Assembly: GCA_023374045.1 (NCBI GenBank)
Contig: CM041780.1
Span: 170,806,085 to 170,870,084, forward strand
Reading direction: 5' to 3'
From: Limonium bicolor
Lineage: Eukaryota; Streptophyta; Magnoliopsida; Caryophyllales; Plumbaginaceae
DNA length: 64,000 bases
Every line of letters begins with the position of its first letter. Within the stretch, counting starts at the first letter, position 1. Below the pieces are notes generated by a model, which searched no databases, was not told the DNA's origin, and worked only from the letters and a program-made list of their open reading frames with translations. This document shows positions 25,101-38,717 of the stretch, piece by piece. The translations under genes and the position numbers were made by a program.

Positions 25101-27191
25101 TTGCGGTAATGACCGACGTGGGAGAGCCAGCGCGGAAGTGAGAAATGTCAACGAAGCCTGTTGAGTGAGAATCAGAGAGATAACCGTGCGGCCATTGGCT
25201 AAAGATGCACAAAGAACGGGGGCGAAAGTAACCCACGGGCCCAGGAATCGATGTGTGGAAAAATGTAGAGTAGTATGAATGAAGAACTCTGGTACAGAAC
25301 CAAGAAACAAACATAATCCATGAGCCATTATTAAACGAGGAAGCACTACATGCTAAGTAGTAGCTTGACCTCAACCGACAATAAGTCGGGAAAAGTAAGC
25401 GAATAACCACGAAGGTATACAGAGTTATACAAATAGATTTCCAGAGAGTTGAGAGAGAAAATCTATAACTCATCGAATTCGCATACGGTAAGAGATACCA
25501 AGCGACGATTGAAATACATTGAGAATACCAAAGAGCGAATTAAGCTCTAGTTATCAGGTCACGCAGCAGAAAGCTGTGTGGACCGTGATTCAGGGTTAAG
25601 TATACCTGTGTCATAAACCCCTTGAAGCCCTAGAGGCTAGAACCGAACCCGGTTATGAGTTAATTAACCGTATGAAGTTAAAACACTTCATAATACTCGA
25701 ATTAATGAACCAATGTTCAGTGAAACATATGGTTGGTTATGCGGCGGCGTAACCCCTTTTAAGGGGGGTAGGGCGAGAAACCGCTTAGAGTATGTTTTAC
25801 GTATTGGTGCGTAAACTACTATGTGCATAGCACAAAAAGAAATTGTTTTGATGATTGGAACTTATGTTACATAAACATAGGCACCCATTCATTGTGTAAT
25901 AATGAGTATGGTGCATGAGAGATGCAAGTAATGAGAATGTAATATTTATGAAAAGAGGAGTAGAGAGACTCCTAGGGAATGAGAATCCCTATAGTATATG
26001 TCTAGTGAGATTAGACATGAGTTTGATGAGTATGAATCGGCATGAAAACCGATGTGTAACCTAAGAGGGAGTGAGTTCCCTAGGTGATTTTATTTGAGAA
26101 TGATTGATGGAGTGAGTTCCATCCTTTGGAGTTGTATGTTATGTGTTTAAATTGAGCAACAATTTGAGTAAATGAAGCCATAAGTATGGAATACCTAGGT
26201 AAAGTAGTGAAGCAATGAGAATGACAAATGACCTAAGTACTAGGAACTAGAGATTAATTGAAACGAATTGTTTCGTGAATATGACTAGAAAGAGTAAAAG
26301 ATAGAAAACGAAAATGTTTGACTATCTGATTGTGTGAAATTGACGTGGGAGGTGGAACTTGATCTGCTAGCGATCAAGGGAAACCGAACACAAATTGGGT
26401 GGTGGAAGGATAATTCAACACTGATGCTGATCACATCAGGGTTAGATGATTTTGAAGCTCCCTATAGTGGTCACAAGTAATCACGCTAAGAAAGATACAG
26501 CTACCATAAATCTGATTTGGGGTTGTGTGATGTTTTAAAAAGAATTTTCAAACAGATTTTGAAAAAAGAATTTTCTTCAAATATGAAGATGGAAATGAAA
26601 ACTGGTTTTGAAACCGCTATCACCCGCCGATGGCTGAACCTTAAGTCTTGATGACCGGTAGAACGGTGGGCGTGTATTAGTTTTGAAACCATTGCACCGT
26701 ACGTGCGGCGGTCTAAGTGACGGTTGGGGCGGTCATGTCAGTGTGTGATTTTCCAAAGGCAGCGGGACGGGGAGAGTACCCTGAGATGTTCCTGTGTTGA
26801 GTGAGTCAACCAGAGTGCATGAGGATATGTATTGTAACGTTTTGATCAGAACCGAAGGGACCGTGGGCCAGAGAGAGTAAGCGCCCATTTGTCATGAAAC
26901 GGCCGTGAACCAGAAAGAGTAAGTGTTCAACGTGACCGGTACTGAGGGATCAGTAGTATATCACTCAACATGGATTCGAGGACTGTAGTGCCTTCTTGTC
27001 TTCGGACCGATTCCATGGAGAGAGTAAAAAGAGTATTTTGATTACTATACATGCTGTGATATGTGTGTGGTATGTGTAGTATGAAATGAGACTGACTTGT
27101 GGAGTCAGTAGGGTTATACATGTACTAACCTTGGCATAGTACGCCATGAGAGTAACCATCTAGATTCACCAACTTTGAGGACAAAGTTCCT

Positions 27192-27202
27192 AAGGGGGGT
27201 AG
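27192..27202 (+). other. Polypurine tract, copy 3
   Basis: AAGGGGGGTAG, unchanged although it lies inside the indel-rich block. Confidence 0.85.
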
Positions 27203-29222
27203 ATTTTAATACCCCGGATCTAAAAATGGCGATTTAATTACTCTAATAAAATTATTAAGGGCCTAAATGTGCCTAGAGAGTATTGGTAAAAAGAATAAAA
27301 CCAAAAGAAAAGAGAAAACGCTTGAAAAGCGAAAAACGCTAAAAATGCGCGTTAAATGAGTATAAGAGATATATGATCTCGAGAGGGTCCGAGATGGATT
27401 TCCTAAGGCTTAGTTAGGCCTAATTAGTATACGGGAATGATTCCGAAGAAAACGGATCCAAATAATGGATTAAAACGCTAATTAAGCATAAAAAGCACGT
27501 TTTTCGAGAAAACCCGAAAACGTGACTTTAAGTGGTCAAATGGACCCGTAAAAATTATAGTTGATTAAATAACTATAATTAAGTATTAATGGAAGCTAAT
27601 AACCATTAAAATTAATTAAACGAGAAAATTCCGAAAAAAACGGACCCGGTAAGTGAATAGTGACAAAACCGGGAGACGAGACGCGTTTAATTCGAAAAGA
27701 CGAAAAACGACCCGGGCTAATTTAATGTGGGCCGGTTTTAATTATAATGTGTACACCCATTAATAGCTTGCTAGCTATTAATAACAAGACAAATAAATAA
27801 ATAAGTAAAGCAAATAGTATAAAGTAAAAAGTAAAATAAAGAACTCACCTCCTCACCTTCTATTCTCATTTCACGTATTGAATTGCTCCAGAGACTTGCA
27901 AACTTCTTTTCTTCCTCTGTTAGTCGCGACACCAACAGCTCACAAGCCTCACCTTCTTCCTCCTCTAACTTTTCATTTCTTCACCGAATCCCACAAAAAT
28001 ACTACCGTTGGATTCGTATCGGCGAGGGCACGTTTTCCACCCCTCAAAATCTTGATTCCCCCACCTTCACTTCCATGGATGTTGGATTTTGAAGCTTTAA
28101 GAGCTGATTTTAACTCTCCTCCACTCCTTAATGTCTTAAGGTAATAAAAGTAAGAGTTTTGGCCATTTCAAGTTGTTCTTGTAATTTGGGAAATTTTCCC
28201 TCACGTTGAATTTTTCCCCATGTTAGCCGTGAGCATCTTGCTCTTGTGGAGGGATGGAAACTCTTCCAATGGATTGCCAAGCTGTCCATTTGGTTATTCT
28301 AAGGTAAGACCTAAGCTAAACCTTGAAAAACTAGCTCCTTGGAATATATAGGGTTTATGTGGAAAATATTGAAACTTACTTGTTGATGTGTGTGTGGGGA
28401 TATGATTGTAGTTGGCAATCTATACTCCTTGGTATGTTGTGAAAACAAGAAGAGAAAGAGGGAACAAGAGAAAGAAGAGGAAGAGGAGTAAAAACCGAGA
28501 ATAAACACAGGTAATGGGCTTACCTTGCGTTGGTTTTATTTGGTTGGGAAAAACTTATGTTGGTGTTGTATAAAAACCTTGAGCTTGAATGGGTGTAGTT
28601 GGTGATACTACAATGATGGTAGTTAAATGAGAATGTTTAATGTGGTTAAGTGTGCAAACAAACCTAGGAAACTAAGCTAGTCATATGTGAGAACTATGGG
28701 AATGTTATGTGTTATTGGTGCCTAAACAAACAGGGTGAAGATTGTGTTTGTGAGTACATCTAGTGTGGTGAAAATGCTTAGGAAAGCAAGTAGGTGCTGT
28801 CAAAATTGCCTAGGAATGGATAAGTTTGGGTGTTGATTATAAGGAAGAAACTAGGTGGTTTAAGAGGTTTAAGTTGTTGGTTAATGGCTTGAAAACCAAA
28901 CTAAGAAGAAGAGTGTGTTAGTAGTGGAAATAATGTCAATTGAAGTGCTAGGAATGGCATTAGGGGTGAGTTTTGAATGTTGAGAAGAGAGTGCCCAATC
29001 TGTTACAAGAGCTTTGGAAAAACAAGAAAACTAGTTATGGAAAATATAAGTGGTTTTGAGTAAGAATTTGGGTAAGGGTTTAACCCATGATTTGAAGAGT
29101 TTAGAGCATGTTTAAAGGTGGTTAAACATGTGGAAAACTTGTGGAAAGTTTATGGAAAGATTAAGGGTGGTTTAAGGATGATTTTGGAGTGGAAAAATCA
29201 AGTGTGGAGCAGGTTTTAGCAG

Positions 29223-29400
29223 GGTCGGGACTTGGTCCTTGGACAAAGTCCCGGACCAATCTAAATTAAGGCCGAGAGTGCAAGTACTGCCTTGGTCCGG
29301 GACTATACTCCAGACAAGGTCCCGGACCATATTAAATTTCACGAGAGTTTAGTTTGCAATTGGTCCGGGACTTAGGGTAAGTAACCAAGTCCCGGACCAC
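29223..29400 (+). repeat. Triple GGTCCGGGAC hairpin module, LTR copy 4
   Basis: Three stems recognisable, with single-base losses in the first left arm and in the spacers; it lies in the indel-rich block. Confidence 0.8.
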
Positions 29401-30647
29401 CCCCAGAAAACTACAGAGAGTGTTTTAAAGGGTTTTTAAATGATGGGGGGATTGAATGTTAATGATGTAAAGATGTTTAAGGCCTTGTTGGTGAGATGTA
29501 AAGGCCCTAAGAAGTGTTAGAAAGTGTTAGAAGTGCTGAGAAGTGAGAGCTTAAAGTAACAAAAGTGAACCGAAGATAACGGGGATAACTGGTGGTAACT
29601 ACGGGAGTAACATTTAATTATGTTCCGTATAAGCTTAGTATTAATAATAATGTTTGAAAACATATCAGAGAGTCGTGCGTGACCCGAGGACGGTTGAGAT
29701 GACACGGTAAAAGTGAAAACCCCGGTGAAAGGTATGATTTTCTCATGCCCCGTATGCTAACCGAGTTACTCTGATTTGTGTGTTTGTGTGCCGGCTTAAT
29801 CAAGAGTAAAGCATGAAAATAATCCCTTGTTTGATTATGTATGCCTTGAGGTATGTTGTATGAGCTAACATACTTGTATGCCGGTGAGGTCTAACAGAGT
29901 GCCTAGACCGACTCATAGTGAGTAATGATTGACTAATAACCCGTAGTACGGGTAGTCTCATAAGCAATGGAAATATGCAAACACACATAAACTATCGATT
30001 AAAGTATAACGATATCGTAAACATATGAACTCCCTAGAATGTGAGGAGATGTGCGGGTTGAGTAAATACCCGATAACGGTTAGAAAACCTTATTGAAACG
30101 ATCCACGAAATAGATATGAGTGGAGAGATAAATGAACCTCCATCGAGAGGATTGAAGTTAGTCCAATGATGTGAACATATAAGAAAGGTAAAAGAGACCT
30201 AAGGGACTATGTGACTCCCTTGAGATACGGTCGACCTCTTATATGAGAATTTTACCCGGTATAAGAAAATATCCGAATGTATAGTATATGAATGTAAGGG
30301 TAACCCTTAAGCCTAAGATTACCCGAATTTAAGTAAGTTCCCAAAGTCATTAGAAACATCGAGAATGATGCTTCTAGACTAATATACATGATATTATTAT
30401 AACTCCGAGAGAGGAGTGTACGGGAACGAGAGTAGTCCGAGAGTAGTCGGACCTAAGTAAAAGAGATAGGAACTAAGAGAGAGTTCCGCGAGCTAGTTGA
30501 ACCTTCCCACCATGCTAGACCCAGAGTAGGGTCGAAACCGGGGAAGTAAGACTATGCTCGAGAGCCATGAGTTTTGGCTCGAGTATGTATTAAGAGTAAC
30601 AAGCGTGACGTAGGGGACCTGTAGTGTCTCGAGGATCTACAAGAGCT

Positions 30648-30845
30648 TGAGTATAAATAACCCAAGAGTGTGGGTGAGATAATGAGTATAAATAACCCGA
30701 GAGAAAGGGGTGAGTTTATGAATGTGTAACCCGAGAGAATGGGTAAGTATAAGAATGAGTAACCCAAGAGAATGGGTGTGTGTACGAATGAGTAACCCGA
30801 GAGAACGGGTAAGTATAAGAATAAGTGACCCGAGAGAGAGGGTGA
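30648..30845 (+). repeat. LTR minisatellite, copy 4
   Basis: Six units, same arrangement as copy 2. Confidence 0.8.
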
Positions 30846-31499
30846 GGTATTGAATAAGTAAACAAGGCATAGTGAGGAATAACCCTCAATGCCTAAGAGT
30901 AACCAGTTACCACTAACAACATTGTTATGTTAGTTAGGAATCGTGTTCCGTGATTGGATGTAGATTCCTTGTGTGATATACATATATATTGTATTGTCAT
31001 GATGCATGTTGTTTGATTAAAATGAACTCCATGTATATCCGACCCAAAGTAGTCGGTGTACCGCGGTTAGCACGCGGTATATGCGAATTTCATGCGCAGC
31101 GTAAGCTGACCCCCTAGGGGGAACGTTTTTAGTGTGCAGGTACTTGAAGCTGACCACCGTTCGAGAGAGTAGGACGGGGACAGTTATGAAGCGTGGGTAG
31201 TTAGATCGTAATTACTTATGCATTTAAATGAGGTGTAAGTCCGAGTATGTTATCGGCATCCGTATATTGTAGACTCGGTATAGTAAAGAAGTGGAATGAG
31301 TATTGTATTTGTATGATGTACTCGGTTGATCCAGTCCATCAGACCGTTACTGTATGTGAGATAGGCCTGGTTAGCCATATGGGTGGCTAACGGCGTTGTT
31401 TCACCCCTCGTTGTAATTAGAGTTCCACTGCGTGAGTAAGTGTAATTAGTAACGGATTATGAGGTAATGATGAGATTAACGGTTGGGGTGTTACAAAAA

Positions 31500-31511
31500 T
31501 GGTATCAGAGC
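31500..31511 (+). other. Primer-binding site, copy 4
   Basis: TGGTATCAGAGC with the full 10-bp hairpin (31,504-31,527). Confidence 0.92.
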
Positions 31512-34500
31512 GAAGTATCGCTCTGATGACTGGAAATACCGAGCTTAGGAGATACCGAGTTAGGAATTAGAGACTTAGGGCTATGGGTTGAGAGGTAGCG
31601 TGAGAGATGCGCTAGATAGGAACTTCCAGTATGTTCTGGATACCTACAATACCAAACCCGCCCTCCACAACCCCCGCATTAAAAGCTCGGGAAGAACACC
31701 AGAGAGATGGGAAAACCCAATCTGGCAGTTAATAAATATCTCAATATGAACCAGAACCTGTCATGCGGTAAGTCCCGAGAACCGGAAAGCCCGGAGACGG
31801 ATCCCGCTGGAATGACAATAACCGCACATAATGGCGAGAGACCGAGAAATCCTAATCCAAGGAGACCGAAATCTGTGGCAACTTGGGGCGACATGCTTAG
31901 CAGTCGCGAGAACCTAGCTAGCCGAGCAACAGCAAGAAGAAAGCACTAACCGTGCAAGAAGGCGGATTAATGAGAAGCAATGATAATAACAAAAACCGAG
32001 ACACATGTCTACGGACCGCCATAACTAAATAATACCATCAACGGTACACTAACCGACTAAGAATCTAGTCAAGAGTAGATACACCCACCCTGCCACACCC
32101 GAAGAGATTGCAATACCTAACGGGCACAGCTTAGACAGCTACGAGCATAGCTACGGGATATACCCGAATGGGACTACCAAAGTGGTACCTAAATAAGTTG
32201 AACCTCGGTAACCACAGTAAAGACGTGGGAACGAGCAACGAGGTAAAGCCTAGAATTAAAGTAATTAAGGAACTCCGAGAATGGAGAAGCACCTAAGGAA
32301 TGACAGTCATGTCAAGGTGAATGAGAATCAGCTCCAAGGAGCAGACATCCAACTAGGGGATCAAGGAAGAGCCAACGAGGCTACCAATTACAATGTGAAC
32401 AATACCGTGACCGGTATGAGTTAACCCAAAAACTGCCTGTACCGCGCACTTGCCTCGGCAAGTGCAGTATAACGGACAGCTAAGAAGAGCTTTGACAAGC
32501 GACCAGTACTAGCAAGTACCAAGACGGCAAGAGAAGCCAACATAGCATCACAAACCCTAAAGAATTCTGAAACGAAACCTTGGTGAGGCCTAATGGCCTG
32601 ACCACTATATTGGAAAACATACCAGCCAGCGAGAAGCTGCGGCATTGAAATGCCATGGACATTTATTTTCAACCCAAATTTCTTTCAAACAGAGTATTTT
32701 CCAAAAAACTCCTAAATTCTAAAAAAAAAAAAAACCAAACCAGAGAACCACGGTAAGTTATCATATAATGATATAAGAGGAGTTGGCAACAGAATACTTC
32801 ACTTAGGCGTGACCGACACTACAAGTGTACACAAATGAGACATGGAACGACCGCACTCCAAAGGAGCTTGCGGGCCTGACAGACCAATTATGAGTTAGTT
32901 GGGTAAGTGGTAACGTATCAATAAGATACTCCATGTATGTATACAAGTAGAGTACGGTACACGGGAAGTAGCCCACTCCATACTACGGACGAAAGAGCCA
33001 ATCCAAACCAAGACAGTGGACACCTCGAATGATCGAAGAACACAAGGAAGCTTACCGAGTTAAGGGAGTCTAGAATCCAGTAAGGTCACGGACCTAAGGA
33101 TAAGGCGTTAAAAAGTGCGAGAAGCACAGAGTATTAAGTACAGACATTGGAAATGTCTCAGGAAATACCTAATAACTGGGTGAATACCAGTGTAAATAAT
33201 ACGGCGAATGCCTAAATGAACTTATTAATGTACGATAAACGGGATAGAATTCCCACTTTATACCTCACTGAAGAGAATAATGACCTGACCCAGAAGGTGT
33301 TAGAAGGTACCAAGGATCTACCCAATAATGGGAGACATTACAACCCTAAACGGGATGGTCAAGGACATAGCCGCAAGGCGAAGTCACAACTGAACATAAC
33401 CATGAGTACAAGCCAGATGTAATGGCATTACTCAGTAACACCCAGGAGCAATCCGAGAAGGGTGCCGGAGTCAACATTAGTTGAACGAAACATCGTGTTG
33501 AGAACACAAGTGTTTAAGCAAACACTCGGGTAGAACCCGAAGGGATCCCTCGTAACACGGGATACCCTAAAATGCTAGAGGGCATGAATTAGTATCAAAA
33601 TACTTTAAGGGTCTTCCATGTTTGGAAGCGTGATGAAACTACCATATCAAAACCCAGTAATACCTCCAAACCATTTAATGGTATACGGAGGAGCGGAAAC
33701 CTGTATAAACAGCCCGCATGGAGCATGGCGAGGCAATGTGGCTTACAAGCCGGTAACTAACTGCAACTTGTAGATCTAAACGTTGTAAACCTATGCATAG
33801 AGGCATAAGAGGAACAGTGAAGAATGAACCACTACCTTAGAGTGGGGATACCACTTGTTATTATGGGGCCTATGGAGCGGCATTTGCGTGAATCCTCCAG
33901 AGAAAGGCTACCACCTAGGTATGAAATGTGAAACCGCTAAAGCGGTGTAGTAAAACTTGAGCATGTGTATATTGCCAATGAGTATATGAACAATAGTAGA
34001 GTATAAAGAGGAACCTCCATAGCAGCAATTCGAACCAAAAAGCAATCGGTTGAGTAGTAAACACTGTAAGTGTGCAATATGAACTGCAGAGCAAGCAGCG
34101 CGCAAGTGCGCAGAGAGATTTAAAGAATAACGTATTTCATTGAGCCAAGTGAGTGGCAAGCCATAGTATAAATGGCGGGAGTACATGAGCGGCAACTAAA
34201 GTAGTAGCGGATGCCATATAAGCGAATGTTGTAACGGGTAGAACATGGTACGCAGCAAGCAACCGTTGAAAGAGTATAACTAGTTAGTGATATGAAGCTG
34301 ATGAGAAAATATGGTATAGGAGACATAATCATTCCTATCCCATGAGAGACTTACTGTCAAGGGTTTACGCTTCTGCACTCTGTATGACTGAGTGTTTTGG
34401 TATTGCACTTGTGCGGTAATGACCGAGTGGGAGAGCCAGGAATTGAGAAATGTCAACGAAGCCTGTTGAGTGAGAATCTAGAGAGATAACCGTGCGGCCA

Positions 34501-36494
34501 TTGGCTAAAGATGCACAAAGAACGGGGGCAGTAACCCACAGGGCCCAGGATCGATGTGTGGAAAAATGTAGAGTAGTATGAATGAAGAACTCTGGTACAG
34601 AACCAAGAAACAAACATAATCCATGAGCCATTATTAAACGAGGAAGCACTACATGCTAAGTAGTAGCTTGACCTCAACCGACAATAAGTCGGGAAAAGTA
34701 AGCGAATAACCACGAAGGTATACAGAGTTATACAAATAGATTTCCAGAGAGTTGGAGAGAAAATCTATAACTCATCGAATTCGCATACGGTAAGAGATAC
34801 CAAGCGACGATTGAAATACATTGAGAATACCAAAGAGCGAATTAAGCTCTAGTTATCAGGTCACGCAGCAGAAGCTTGTGGACCGTGATTCAGGGTTAAG
34901 TATACCTGTGTCATAAACCCCTTGAAGCCCTAGAGGCTAGAACCGAACCCGGTTATGAGTTAATTAACCGTACTGAAGTTAAAACACTTCATAATACTCG
35001 AATTAATGAACCAATGTTCAGTGATAACATATGGTTGGTTACGCGGGCGTAACCCCTTTTAAGGGGGGTAGGGCGAGAAACCGCTTAGAGTATGTTTTAC
35101 GTATTGGTGCGTAAACTACTATGTGCATAGCACAAAAAGAAATTGTTTTGATGATTGGAACTTATGTTACATAAACATAGGCACCCATTCATTGTGTAAT
35201 AATGAGTATGGTGCATGAGAGATGCAAGTAATGAGAATGTAATATTTATGAAAAGAGGAGTAGAGAGACTCCTAGGGAATGAGAATCCCTATAGTATATG
35301 TCTAGTGAGATTAGACATGAGTTATGATGAGTATGAATCGGCATGAAACCGATGTGTAACCTAAGAGGGAGTGAGTTCCCTAGGTGATTTTATTTGAGAA
35401 TGATTGATGGAGTGAGTTCCATCCTTTGGAGTTGTATGTTATGTGTTTTAAATTGAGCAACAATTTGAGTAAATGAAGCCATAAGTATGGAATACCTAGG
35501 TAAAGTAGTGAAGCAATGAGAATGACAAATGACCTAAGTACTAGGAACTAGAGATTAATTGAAACGAATTGTTTCGTGAATATGACTAGAAAGAGTAAAA
35601 GATAGAAAACGAAAATGTTTGACTATCTGATTGTGTGAAATTGACGTGGGAGGTGGAACTTGATCTGCTAGCGATCAAGGGAAACCGAACACAAATTGGG
35701 GTGGAAGGATAATTCAACACTGATGCTGATCACATCAGGGTTAGATGATTCTTGAAGCTCCCTATAGTGGTCACAAGTAATCACGCTAAGAAAGATACAG
35801 CTACCATAAATCTGATTTGGGGTTTGTGATGTTTTAAAAAGAATTTTCAAACAGATTTTGAAAAAGAATTTTCTTCAAATATGAAGATGGAAATGAAAAC
35901 TGGTTTTGAAACCGCTATCACCCGCCGATGGCTGAACCTTAAGTCTTGATGACCGGTAGAACGGTGGGCGTGTATTAGTTTTGAAACCATTGCACCGTAC
36001 GTGCGGCGGTCCTAAGTGACCGGTTGGGGCGGTGTCAGTGTGTGATTTTTCCAAAGGCAGCGGGACGGGGAGAGTACCCTGAGATGTTCCTGTGTTGAGT
36101 GAGTCAACCAGAGTGCCTGAGGATATGTATATTTGTAACGTTTTGATCAGAACCGAAGGGACCGTGGGCCAGAGAGAGTAAGCGCCCATTTGTCATGAAA
36201 CGGCCGTGAACCAGAAAGAGTAAGTGTTCAACGTGACCGGTACCTGAGGGATCAGTAGTATATCACTCAACATGGATTCGAGGACTGTAGTGCCTTCTTG
36301 TCTTCGGACCGATTCCATGGAGAGAGTAAAAAGAGTATTTTTGATTACTATACATGCTGTGATATGTGTGGTATGTGTAGTATGAAATGAGACTGACTTG
36401 TGGAGTCAGTAGGGTTATACATGTACTATAACCTTGGCATAGTACGCCATGAGAGTAACCATCTAGATTCACCAACTTTGAGGACAAAGTTCCT

Positions 36495-36505
36495 AAGGGG
36501 GGTAG
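36495..36505 (+). other. Polypurine tract, copy 4
   Basis: AAGGGGGGTAG, the last one in the array. Confidence 0.85.
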
Positions 36506-38535
36506 ATTTTAATACCCCGGATCTAAAAATGGCGATTTAATTACTCTAATAAAATTATTAAGGGCCTAAATGTGCCTAGAGAGTATTGGTAAAAAGAATA
36601 AAACCAAAAGAAAAGAGAAAACGCTTGAAAAGCGAAAAACGCTAAAAATGCGCGTTAAATGAGTATAAGAGATATATGATCTCGAGAGGGTCCGAGATGG
36701 ATTTCCTAAGGCTTAGTTAGGCCTAATTAGTATACGGGAATGATTCCCGAAGAAAACGGATCCAAATAATGGATTAAAACGCTAATTAAGCATAAAAGCA
36801 CGTTTTTCGAGAAAACCCGAAAACGTGACTTTAAGTGGTCAAATGGACCCGTAAAAATTATAGTTGATTAAATAACTATAATTAAGTATTAATGGAAGCT
36901 TAATAACCATTAAAATTAATTAAACGAGAAAATTCCGAAAAAACGGACCCGGTAAGTGAATAGTGACAAAACCGGGAGACGAGACGCGTTTAATTCGAAA
37001 AGACGAAAAACGACCCGGGCTATTATTTAATGTGGGCCGGTTTTAATTATAATGTGTACACCCATTAATAGCTTGCTAGCTATTAAGTAATAACAAGACA
37101 AATAAATAAATAAGTAAAGCAAATAGTATAAAGTAAAAAGTAAAATAAAGAACTCACCTCCTCACCTTCTATTCTCATTTCACGTATTGAATTGCTCCAG
37201 AGACTTGCAAACTTCTTCTTCTTCCTCTGTTAGTCGCGACACCAACAGCTCACAAGCCTCACCTTCTTCCTCCTCTAACTTTCTCATTTCTTCACCGAAT
37301 CACAAAAATACTACCGTTGGATTCGTATCGGCGAGGGCTACGTTTTCCACCCCTCAAAATCTTGATTCCCCCACCTTCACTTCCATGGATGTTGGATCTT
37401 TTGAAGCTTTAAGAGCTGATTTTAACTCTCCTCCACCTCCTTAATGTCTTAAGGTAATAATAAGTAAGAGTTTTGGCCATTTCAAGCTTGTTCTTGTAAT
37501 TTGGGAAATTTTCCCTCACGTTGAATTTTTCCCCATGTTAGCCGTGAGCATCTTGCTCTTGTGGAGGGATGGAAACTCTTCCAATGGATTGCCAAGCTGT
37601 CCATTTGGTTATTCTAAGGTAAGACCTAAGCTAAACCTTGAAAACTAGCTCCTTGGAATATATAGGGTTATGTGGAAAATATTGAAACTTACTTGTTGAT
37701 GTGTGTGTGGGGATATGATTGTAGTTGGCAATCTATACTCCTTGGTATGTTGTGAAAACAAGAAGAGAAAGAGGGAACAAGAAAGAAGAGGAAGAGGAGT
37801 AAAAACCGAGAATAAACAAGGTAATGGGCTTACCTTGCGTTGGTTTTATTTGGTTGGGAAAACTTATGTTGGTGTTGTATAAACAACCTTGAGCTTGAAT
37901 GGGTGTAGTTGTGATACTACAATGATGGTAGTTAAATGAGAATGTTTAATGTGGTTTAAGTGTGCAAACAAACCTAGGAAACTAAGCTAGTCATATGTGA
38001 GAACTATGGGAATGTTATGTGTTTATTGGTGCCTAAACAAAACAGGGGTGAAGATTGTGTTTGTGAGTACATCTAGTGTGGTGAAAATGCTTAGGAAAGC
38101 AAGTAGGTGCTGTCAAAATTTGCCTAGGAATGGATAAGTTTGGGTGTTTGATTATAAGGAAGAAACTAGGTGGTTTAAGAGGTTTAAGTTGTTGGTTAAT
38201 GGCTTGAAAACCAAACTAAGAAGAAGTGTGTTAGTAGTGGAAATAATGTCAATTGAAGTGCTAGGAATGGCATTAGTGGGTGAAGTTTGAATGTTGAGAA
38301 GAGAGTGCCCAATCTGTTACAAGAGCTTTGGAAAACAAGAAAACTAGTTATGGAAATATAAGTGGTTTTGAGTAAGAATTTGGGTAAGGGTTTAACCCAT
38401 GATTTGAAGAGGTTTAGAGCATGTTTAAAGGTGGTTAAACATGTGGAAAACTTGTGGAAAGTTTATGGAAAGATTAAGGGTGGTTTAAGGATTGATTTGG
38501 AGTGGAAAAATCAAGTGTGGAGCAGGTTTTAGCAG

Positions 38536-38717
38536 GGTCCGGGACTTGGTCCTTGGACAAAGTCCCGGACCACATCTAAATTAAGGCCGAGAGTGCAAGT
38601 ACTGCCTTGGTCCGGGACTATACTCCAGGACAAGGTCCCGGACCATATATAAATTTCACCCGAGAGTTTAGTTTGCAATTGGTCCGGGACTTAGGGTAAG
38701 TACCAAGTCCCGGACCA
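38536..38717 (+). repeat. Triple GGTCCGGGAC hairpin module, LTR copy 5
   Basis: Stems of 12, 10 and 12 bp intact. Confidence 0.88.

Larger units (their letters stand above)
22175..27204 (+). mobile_element. Internal domain of LARD-like element, copy 3 (indel-rich)
   Basis: About 5.03 kb. The first 2 kb match the other copies except for a 2-base loss in the primer-site hairpin (near 22,198). From about 24,180, and densely from 24,500 on, it carries many one- to four-base insertions and deletions, such as GAGAGTGGGG near 24,520 and AGTTGAGAGAGAAAATC near 25,447. These change the apparent ORFs (for example 25,057-25,473 on the minus strand), so differences in those frames mean little. Confidence 0.83.
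27205..31495 (+). mobile_element. LTR copy 4, complete (indel-rich 5' half)
   Basis: 4,291 bp. Positions 27,205-~29,720 show frequent single-base losses and gains (for example GGTCGGGACTT at 29,224 and CCGAAGATAACGGGGATAAC near 29,570). After about 29,720 the sequence returns to near identity with copies 2, 3 and 5. The switch falls in mid-LTR, not at an element boundary. Ends TGTTACA at 31,495. Confidence 0.92.
31496..36507 (+). mobile_element. Internal domain of LARD-like element, copy 4
   Basis: About 5.012 kb. Private changes: two bases fewer in a CT-rich stretch near 32,679 and GGGGTTTGTGATG near 35,820. Otherwise as copy 1, including the 80-codon ORF (31,707-31,949) and A tract. No gag or pol. 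Confidence 0.85.

Noticed and set aside
25057..25473. Longest ORF of the window (138 codons, minus strand)
   Set aside because: Created by indels in the irregular third unit that join two shorter frames; absent in the other units.
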